NCBI GenBank assembly: GCA_003427395.1
Contig: BFEA01000441.1
Location: 642,483-695,273 of the forward strand
Source of the DNA: Chara braunii
Lineage: Eukaryota > Streptophyta > Charophyceae > Charales > Characeae
Direction of reading: 5' to 3'
Length of the DNA stretch: 52,791 nucleotides
The first letter of the stretch is position 1. Each line of letters starts with the position of its first letter. Below, piece after piece: positions 45,428-52,791 of this stretch. Under the pieces are notes generated by a model. That model was not told the origin of the DNA and did no database searches. It saw nothing but the letters and a program-made list of their open reading frames with translations. A program made the position numbers and the translations under genes.

Positions 45428-48400
45428 TGTCGGGCGGCCCAAGCCTTACGCCGCCCTTTACTTCCTTTGAAAAGTCCACAGTTGACGGTCGGACTTCATA
45501 CGGTGACCTGTTTCGATGGTTTCCACCTTGCAGACTGAGCGGACAAGAGACGATTGGTTGTCGAAGGAGGGACAACGCGGAAAAAAACAAGTTCGGGCGA
45601 GAGTATAGGAAAACACGTGTCAAGGATGGTGAATTTTCCAAGGCTCGATGGTAACCGGATAATTTATTATTTCAATAAAACAGGCAATTCTAATGTTAAA
45701 TTGCGGCACAGTGAACGAGGGATCCGAACCCACGACCGTCGTGGCATTATAATTGCGGGATGCAGATATCTTAAGGGTTTGCGTCGGACCTCTCATCGAA
45801 GTTTGGTGAGTCTCCGAGTGTCGCTACTACGACTCGATTTTTGAGAGAGGTCTCAATGGAAAGCGGCCGACCGTTGATAAAGAGTGCCGCCTTCGGGGAC
45901 ACACGAGGGAATAATGTCAAGGACCTCCGATGGTCGAGCCTGATAATGGTAAGGGAGCGAAGTATGGGCCTGGACTCAAAAACTAGGCTCGTAAGTGGGG
46001 CGGTACCGGGCCTCGGTTTTTCAAACATCCGAGCACTGCCCCGCTCTTTACCCGCGCATCCTCATCTGCCTCTTGTGCCCGTCCGTGCTGATCCTCTCCC
46101 TCCCTCTCTCGAGTGCGCGCAGCAGCTCTCCCCGTGCACGACAGTTTTTCCACGCTCAAGCGCTTCTCCGCGCTGCTCATTGTCTCGCACGCGGCTTGTC
46201 CCCGTCCGCGCATAGCGAGGATCGATCCACGCGATTACTATCTGCCTACGAATTGACGATGCAACGGTTGACGTCAGCAGCCATCGAAGTACTTAAAGAT
46301 GTCACCCATGCACCCCTTATCCCGCACAAAGCTCGCTAGTTCGTGCGGCCTCTTCTCCCACGATAACGAACTCCGACAACCAAGAAGCATCATACACATA
46401 AAACCAGACAGTCGTGATCTCGAACCCAAAGCAGATCTGCAACGCGAGTCCCACCAAATAAGAACACAGCATAAGCTCATGAGTGACAATGCTGGCTTAG
46501 TCTCATCATCATCAACAAAGAACCAATGTCGAGATCCTATCTAGCGCTCGACGCCTAGCATACTATTTACGATGCCGCTGGTGAGGTCAACAGCTTCCCG
46601 AAAATCGCCTCTTGACTCACTTGATTGATTCCCCGATCAACTTAGTTCGTCCCCTGATTGATCCCTATGACAATGTTGGCTTAGTCTCATCATTATCAAC
46701 AAAGAACCAATGTCGAGATCCTATCTAGCGCTCAACGCCTAGCGTACTATCTACGATGCCGCCGGTGACGTCAACAGCTTTCCGAGGTTCGCCTCTTGAT
46801 TCACTTGATCGATGCCTCGATCAACTCGTTCGTCCCCTGATTGATCCCTCCGCTCGTTGATCAAGTTCCCCCCTGGAATGCAGCTCCCCTGTGCTCATCG
46901 AATATCCCCCGATTGTACCCGTTCCCCCGTCCAAACGCAGCAGCAGGCACATCTCAAAACACCCCCCAGATTGGGGACTGGTGCGTCGAGGGACCAGCAC
47001 CCTCCCGTCCGCCGGTACAATCACCCGTTCCAAGTGATCCCCCCACTGACCAGGAAGCTGCCCGCTTCGTGCCTGATTGGAGCACTGCTCCCCTCCGAAT
47101 GGTACTCCCTCGGGGGTCCCTGTGCGTTCTGAGTCAGCACACTTCGTGTGCCAGCTCGTGCATCCGTCCCGAGCGCAAATCCCCCAAGCATGGGCCCAGT
47201 CCCGCTTAAGTACATTGTTGGGCCCGGCAGCGGCAGCCTCCAGCCCACCGGTTCCACCGAATACTGGCGCGTTGCCGAGAGAATTGGAGTGCCCCGGTAC
47301 CGTCGCAGAGGTCGGGCCTAGACCCGAGCCTGTTTCGACCCTGAACGGACCCGAGCAGAATCAAGAGCAGCAGACGAGACCGCGCGGATGTCGGACGCAT
47401 ATCTGCGCACGAGAGAGCGCAAGGGAACGAGCGCGACATAGAGAGAGCTAAGAGAGAGAGAGAGGAAAAGAGAGAGAGGGCAGGACGAGCAGGGAGGAGC
47501 GAGGCCCGCAGAGGCAGAAGAAGTCGGTCGGAAGAGCGGGATTTGCGTGGAAAGCTACGCAGAAAGGTGCACGGGAAGTCGTGAAGGGGCGAGCCAGCGG
47601 GGAGCCAGCGCGGGCAAGCGTGAGGCCGCCTGAGCCTGACCGGCGCGAGCCAGCAGAGGGTCAGCGTGTGCAAGTGTGCAGCCCACGCCTACGCTGGGAT
47701 CGAGGGTGTGAGTGAAATGAGAGACATACCTGGTGCTTGAGGCAAACGACATTGGCCAAAATCTGCTCATACTTCAAGACGTTGTTGACGCCACCAGCGA
47801 CATTGTAGATAATAGGCTAGATAGGATCTTCCACCTGTGTTCTGGGCGTCGAGCGCCAGATAGGACTTCGACATTGGTTCTTTGTTTATGATGATGAGAC
47901 TATGCCAGCATTGTCACTTATGAGCTTAAGTTGTGTTCTTATTTGGTGGAACTCGTGTTTCAAACCTGCTTACGGTTCGAGATCACGACTATCCGGTTTC
48001 ATGTATATGATGCTTCTTGTCTGCTGGAGTTCGTTAGGGAGAGAGAGATAGAGAGAAAGAACGAGCGACAGGTGAAGAGATTCTACCAAGCACGGATAAA
48101 GAGAGGGATTAACTACAGTAGCCAAATGTCATGCCATCGAAGTAGTAATGCGCATGATTGGATTAACGGGATTCCAACTGTCCTATTTATCACCCCGTGA
48201 AGCCACAGCTAAAGGAAATGGGTTAGAAGGAAACAACGAACCGTGTGGCCCAGCAGAAAGATGCGAGCTTGAACGCTCGACCCAGTTAACCGAGCTCGCT
48301 AAGAAAGGTGCGGACGGGCTGAGCTGTGTGCGTTTGCCGAGGGACCGAGACCCAAACCAGATTGGACCAGACCGGACCAGTTCAGACCTGACCGGAACGG

Positions 48401-49046
48401 AACAGACCGGACCAATTTCGGCCCAACCAATTCAGACCCGACCAGAACGGAATACACCAGCCAGTTCAGACCAGGCCATAACGGAACAGACCGGGCCAGT
48501 TCAGACCAGAACGAAACGGAACAGACCGGACCAGTTCATAACAGACCGGACCAGACCAGACCAGACCACACCAGAGTCAAGGACAGGGCCAGATTGCGCA
48601 CCCGAGAGTGCCAAGGTATCATCTTTTTAATGGGCCTCAAGACAGAGCCAAGACCAAGATTAAGAATCGAGCCTCAATCGGCTTGCGGTGATCCCTCGAG
48701 ACCAACGGGAGAGGTACCGACAACACCTCATTGATCGTGGGATCTAGCGAACAATACCGACATGTTCCGTCTCAACACAAACCGAATTCCTGGACTGGCG
48801 TGAGGGGGGTTGCCCTGGGATAGGGTGAAGCCCGACTGCGCTGAACTTTATTGACTGAATAAAACAAAATCCTCATTCTTTCTGCATTTTTGTGAGTCAT
48901 CCTGTTCACACGTTATTTTCATATCTGACTAATTGGTGGATTTTGCAGGTTAGAGGAGCCCCGACGGACCCTCCCGTGGGTGACAGACACGGCGTGAGGT
49001 ACGTGGTACGATCGGCAGGCCGACAGACCCCTTCTACCGGTTGACA
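45428..49046 (+). repeat. 3' LTR (3619 bp)
   Basis: It matches the 5' LTR end to end except for the inverted block (46035-47370) and an extra tandem copy of about 184 bp within that block (46484-46667 and about 46668-46790). The minisatellite at about 48350-48585 and an AATAAA-like signal near 48858 sit as in the 5' LTR. It ends TTGACA at 49046. Confidence 0.85.
46035..47370. repeat. Inverted block in the 3' LTR
   Basis: This aligns with the reverse complement of 38794-39943. It is about 186 bp longer because the stretch around caaagaaccaatgtcgagat is tandemly duplicated (about 46517 and 46700). Confidence 0.88.
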
Positions 49047-50854
49047 ACGTTCTCTAGCCGTACTAGGTGGATTAGGCCCGCACTATTAGTCCTTCCTTCT
49101 TTGGTGACCCAATTTTCCTTTGAGTTGTTGTATTGTTTGTTTTCCAGTAACTGGTAGTGAGATACTCTAGTATAAGTTTTCATACTATTTATATGAATCA
49201 TCTAGATACTGTTTTGTCTATTGTTACCCTACAACTCGTTTGCATATGAATTGATCCACTACTTACGAATGTCAGATTCAAAAAAAATGACGTAAATAAA
49301 AAGGGGGTACTCAGATGGGAGTAACTCTACGTGTCATAAAGACAAAAAAATAAATGTTGAAGTCGCGTGAAAAGAACTAGGAAAAAAAAAATCGCGGCGT
49401 AGACCAATTCAATTTCTGAACTATGAAAGCCACCTGAATTGAGGACCATGTTATCTGTAGTTGCGTAAACACCCGAAAAGAAATGCTTGATCAAGAAAAG
49501 GAGAATGAGAGGACCAGAAATAAGAAAAATACAATTTTCTTTTACAACTTGAAACAAAGGTATGAATCTCCTTAAAAACAACTAGGAAGGGTTGCGAAGT
49601 ACAACTAGAAATTGGGCTTTTGGGATATTATTCCTAGAGCTTACGATCATGATATAAAGATTCGATCCTGCAGGACAATCAATGCAAAGCGGGGGTAAGA
49701 TATTAAGTATTTGTCAACCTGTGTCTAAACAGGTCGCTATCATTAAAATACCGCATTGAGAAAGAATCTACAGAAAGAATTCACACAAACTACAATTGTC
49801 GCTTATCTTTCGGTAACATGTCGTTTTTTAATGATTTAACTATTCCCTATGAATTGATACCCACACCTAAAAACAAACCTTGTATTAAGTAAAATTGTTC
49901 ACAGTGCTCAATGCCTTAATAGTCTTATTCGTTGTCAAGGGTCCTTTGAAATGAAGTGAGGGGGTCGGGCTTAAAGAGACTCAGGAAAGATAGCACTACT
50001 AAGCATAGAGAGGGGAAGTGAGGAACACGTCAATGTTGTGGAAATGAAGTTTACTCTCGTCAGCTCGTGACATGTGTTTTGTCGTCTGCATATTTTCTGC
50101 AAGTATTGTAGTGTGCATTTCTTTGGTGTTTGACTTGGACTAGTTTGATCGCATGAAGAATTGTTCGGACAAGTCTCGATTGTAAAAATGATAAGTGTTT
50201 TACGAGTATTACCTCATACGTTATCTTTATACGATTTTATGTATAAGTGTCTTTATTTGTCATTAAAAAAAAAAAAAAAAAAAAAAAAGTAAATAAACAT
50301 AAAATAGTAGTAGAATACACTTTCAAAATAATTGGACGGTTAGGTCCGCTACATGTGTATTCAAACTTAATTTACGGAAAACCTCGATATTTGTTTGCTC
50401 TTCAATGGTTCTCTTCATAAGATCGCTGACAATCATACAAGAAAAAAAATTTTTCCTTTCTGTGTGAAATGTGAAAAGGAAAATTTGGAACCCTTATGAC
50501 CAGGGTAGAATAAATCACCCTTCGATTCCAACGGTCTATGTTTTGTCACAGGTAGGGAAGCTTCGTAAACGACCTCCATATCAAAAATTATGTGAAGCAC
50601 TAAGATATATTTAGTCTGAGGTTGGGCCTTGACCTATATATCGTTTGGGCCTATTAGTTTTTTTACCTTGAATTATAAATAAAAGTAATGGGTATTTTTC
50701 AGTCTAATTACCGCAAACACGACGAATTATCTGTGAAAAGGTCGACCTAAGAAATTAACCCGATTCGGGAAATCGGCGTTGTGAAGTCCGACGTTCAAAC
50801 GGGTCAGTATAAGACATTTCATCACGTGAAACATATGCTATGATAATCTAGGAA
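49047..50854. other. Flank with one family 3 unit and a poly(A) run
   Basis: About 49146-49190 (ggtagtgagatactctagta...) is a lone unit of hairpin family 3, so the array at 34-35 kb probably once continued here. A run of about 25 A lies at 50264-50288. The 84-codon frame on the complement of 49327-49581 has a hydrophobic stretch but no known domain, and I do not call it a gene. Confidence 0.45.
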
Positions 50855-51137
50855 AACGCCCTCAGTCGACTTACCTCTACGATTGTAAGTAAAACCCTTC
50901 GTACATAAGTAAGTAGCTCAACAGAAGTACGCCTACCTAAGGGTGGTGACTACCCCTTAGGTAGAGGTGAGTTAAACCTCGTGGAGCTTTGTTCTCTCGC
51001 AGGAAGCCGTGAGAGGTATAGAGGACATGCACGGGAAGAGTGGTGTCTCCGCTGACTCAGTGCATTACCGTATTCTTGTGTGATACGACCATGAGGTACC
51101 ACACTTGCCACAAGGTGTGGGACCGTCGTGCCCGACA
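50855..51137 (+). mobile_element. LTR end related to 29640-29945
   Basis: It shares aaacgccctc, gacttacct, cctaagggtggtgac and gccgtgagaggtata with the LTR end at 29.6-29.9 kb and also ends in CGACA. The following bases (ATGTCGTTGG) are not a convincing primer site. It could be the 3' LTR of the same element, split by later insertions, or another copy. Confidence 0.45.
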
Positions 51138-51989
51138 ATGTCGTTGGCTCATTCCATACAACTTGTTTCGATAAACCGATCATTTGACCTCCACCATTAA
51201 GGGTCTTTTAATAATTGCATACTCCTTTAGTTTTATTGTAGATCGTGTATGCATCGTACGCTTTTGGCTAGTCTGTCTTCCGTCATTGAGGTTGGCATGC
51301 TGGCTTGATTTATTTTTAATCAAATGTTTCCTCGGCCCTTGGGGCCGACATACAATGTTACTAATCTTAACTATCATAACAGGTATTATAATAATGTGAA
51401 AGCCTATAAACCATTTTACCGATACACCTCGAACTTAATTGTCAAGGCACTCATCTCAAGGTGTCATGTAAAAGTTCACATACTTTTTACTTCAAACTAG
51501 TTCCGTTATGGTAGTCGATGTTATCGCAATATCAAATGGAAAAACATGGACGAACACTCTTATAAGGGTATAAGCCCCGACAACGCAACAAAAATGGTTC
51601 TCTCTTTTTTTTGTTCAATATATAAATAAAAGACGTTTCTTCGCATAACGTTTGACAAGATATAATGTATCTTGTTAACATCTGCGTTGGCTTATGAACA
51701 CCCTAATTTATCTTTATTTATTGCTAAGATTAGAGAGATATATGTTGATAATTTTTTATAAAAGTTTTTCGGGAAGATGTGAAACCACATGTTAAGCTAT
51801 GGATTGTAATACTAAACGTATGTTAATTATTTATACCAATCAGTCATGTTATCATTCATGAAACCATACAATATGGCATGCAAGTGGAAGGGTTATGTTA
51901 TGTTTTTTAACGATTGCTTGTTAAAAAAATAAATATAATTTTTCACAAAAAATTTCATCAATTCGGATATCATTTTAGAAAGATTATCA
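51138..51989. other. AT-rich sequence, nothing recognised
   Basis: No domain, repeat or RNA gene seen. Frames at 51180-51399 on both strands are short and featureless. Confidence 0.4.
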
Positions 51990-52420
51990 TGCCCGGCCGG
52001 GCACCTAGGCCCGGGGTCCCCGGGCATGTAAAAAAAACTAATGTTTTTTTGTTTTTCGGCGCTTTACCAGAGAACCTCAAATCCGGGTTCTTTTAATTTT
52101 TTAAGAGTTGGTTTTCAAGGGGGGGAGGGCAGGTATAAATTTGTTTTAAAGGGGCTAACGAGATTGAAAGGGAGGTGTCTTAGTGTGATTTTGTTCTTTT
52201 CTTTTTTATCTCTGATTCGGTGAGGAATTCGGATGTGACTCTCGGTCAAAATTTGTTTGTATTGCAATTCTACACAACATATCGTTTTTACTGGATTTTT
52301 TTATTTTTTATTTTTTTTATTTTTTATGAGGCTGCTCGGAACCCTGCCCGAGGATCATTCCCAACCGAGCACCCGAGCGTGTATCCGGGCACAAGTTGGG
52401 TGCCCGAGAGCCCGGAAAAA
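51990..52420. mobile_element. Diverged relative of the hAT-like elements, copy C
   Basis: About 52212-52300 (gtgaggaattcggatgtgac, then acaacatatcg) aligns with the interior of copies A and B near 15485-15550 and 24773-24840. The ends differ: GCCCGGGCAC-type repeats replace the CGTTCGGG repeats, on both sides of the AT-rich core. Exact termini and target duplication could not be set. Confidence 0.4.
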
Positions 52421-52539
52421 CAACCTAGATGTTATTATCAACTTCCATATTTTAGGCTATGCTACCTGAGTCGCCCGGCATGGGTTGCCCAACCAGGCAA
52501 CGTGGCTGAACTTTGTACGGGGGGTGATCCGCCCAAAGT

Positions 52540-52791
52540 ACCCTAGTGTTACATCTTCGACGCCACACGGGTCCTACGGACCCGACTTAGGACTAGAGGG
52601 ACACACCAGGGCCCAAAGGCCCGACCTTGGGGGTACTTCAGGCCTTAAAGGCCTCACCTTGGACCAGACCCGACGGGCAGGCCCAAACCGTTTAGGCCTG
52701 GTGGCGCTCTTGAGGCTGCCGCCCGCCGGTTGGGGCTGAACCGTCCATCTGGACGGTTCAGGGCACGGCCAGGCCTCGCAGCATTGAGGCC
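52540..52791. repeat. GC-rich palindromic stretch at window edge
   Basis: It contains perfect inverted repeats such as AACCGTCCATCTGGACGGTT and AGGCCTTAAAGGCCT, plus repeated GGGCCCAAAGGCCC-like words. It may be the subterminal region of another element that continues beyond the window. Confidence 0.5.

Larger units (their letters stand above)
38200..49046 (+). mobile_element. Non-autonomous LTR retrotransposon (LARD-like)
   Basis: Two long terminal repeats (38200-41635 and 45428-49046) start with TGTCGG and end with TTGACA. A tRNA-Asp-type primer site directly follows the first, and a polypurine tract (11 G) directly precedes the second. The 3.8-kb interior encodes only a broken gag-like protein and an acidic frame. 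No protease, RT, RNase H or integrase is present, so a partner must have supplied them. The flanks read ACGC and ACGT, at best an imperfect target duplication. Large LTRs with little coding capacity define LARDs. The LTRs differ at many sites, so the insertion is old. Confidence 0.85.

Noticed and set aside
38191-49051. Perfect 5-bp target-site duplication for the LARD
   Set aside because: The flanks read CACGC and ACGTT, with only ACG(C/T) shared at best. I report it as imperfect rather than as a confirmed duplication.
49327-49581. 84-codon minus-strand frame with a hydrophobic stretch
   Set aside because: No start context, domain or neighbouring gene supports it. AT-rich sequence readily gives such frames.

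Overview
The window is repetitive, non-coding-looking eukaryotic nuclear DNA. I found no intact cellular gene, rRNA or functional tRNA. It holds decayed retroelements, miniature DNA transposons, simple repeats and several families of tandem satellites. A tRNA-Asp-type primer-binding site, a large LTR element with almost no coding capacity, an endonuclease/RT/zf-RVT LINE, hAT-like non-autonomous elements and a hammerhead-like motif of the kind known from plant retrozymes all point to a large streptophyte genome (land plant or charophyte alga). The species cannot be fixed from sequence alone.

Layout. 0-1 kb: (GA)n and low-complexity sequence, then a degenerate hammerhead-like motif on the minus strand (about 993-1083). 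About 1.1-9.4 kb: one decayed LINE on the plus strand, with a zinc-knuckle-like ORF1 remnant, an endonuclease, a reverse transcriptase carrying a 182-bp internal tandem duplication, a zf-RVT finger and a 3' tail running into microsatellites. 9.4-10.0 kb: compound microsatellites. 10.1-11.7 kb: a second LINE remnant (ADD box, zf-RVT). 13.8-16.4 kb: hairpin satellite family 1 (about 19 units), interrupted by a hAT-like element (14922-15778, containing an assembly gap) and by a better-preserved hammerhead-like motif (15855-15939, minus strand). 16.4-21.8 kb: mostly unrecognised, with decayed exon-like pieces and three tRNA-like promoter remnants. 21.9-23.3 kb: satellite family 4 mixed with (TG)n. 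24.1-25.2 kb: a second hAT-like element inside an (ATT)n tract. 25.3-26.5 kb: minisatellites. 27.8-28.4 kb: hairpin satellite family 2. 29.6-29.97 kb: an LTR 3' end followed by a tRNA-Asp-like PBS. A related LTR end lies at 50.85-51.14 kb. 34.0-35.1 kb: hairpin satellite family 3. 35.15-37.9 kb: two minus-strand LINE 3' fragments. 38200-49046: a complete but non-autonomous LTR retrotransposon (LARD-like) with LTRs of about 3.4-3.6 kb, PBS, polypurine tract and a broken gag, and with about 1.15 kb inverted inside one LTR relative to the other. 52.0-52.4 kb: a third, diverged relative of the hAT-like family. 52.55-52.79 kb: a GC-rich palindromic stretch.

The most interesting signals are: (1) two copies of a hammerhead-ribozyme-like motif decayed at different core positions, which suggests a retrozyme-like element; (2) three tandem arrays whose units are hairpins, with covarying stems in families 1 and 2 and a constant hexaloop in family 1; and (3) the LTR retrotransposon whose two LTRs differ by an internal inversion. 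The elements look nested: hAT and hammerhead sequence inside satellite family 1, and LINE tails plus the LARD between family 3 repeats. All proteins seen are interrupted, so I treat them as relics.
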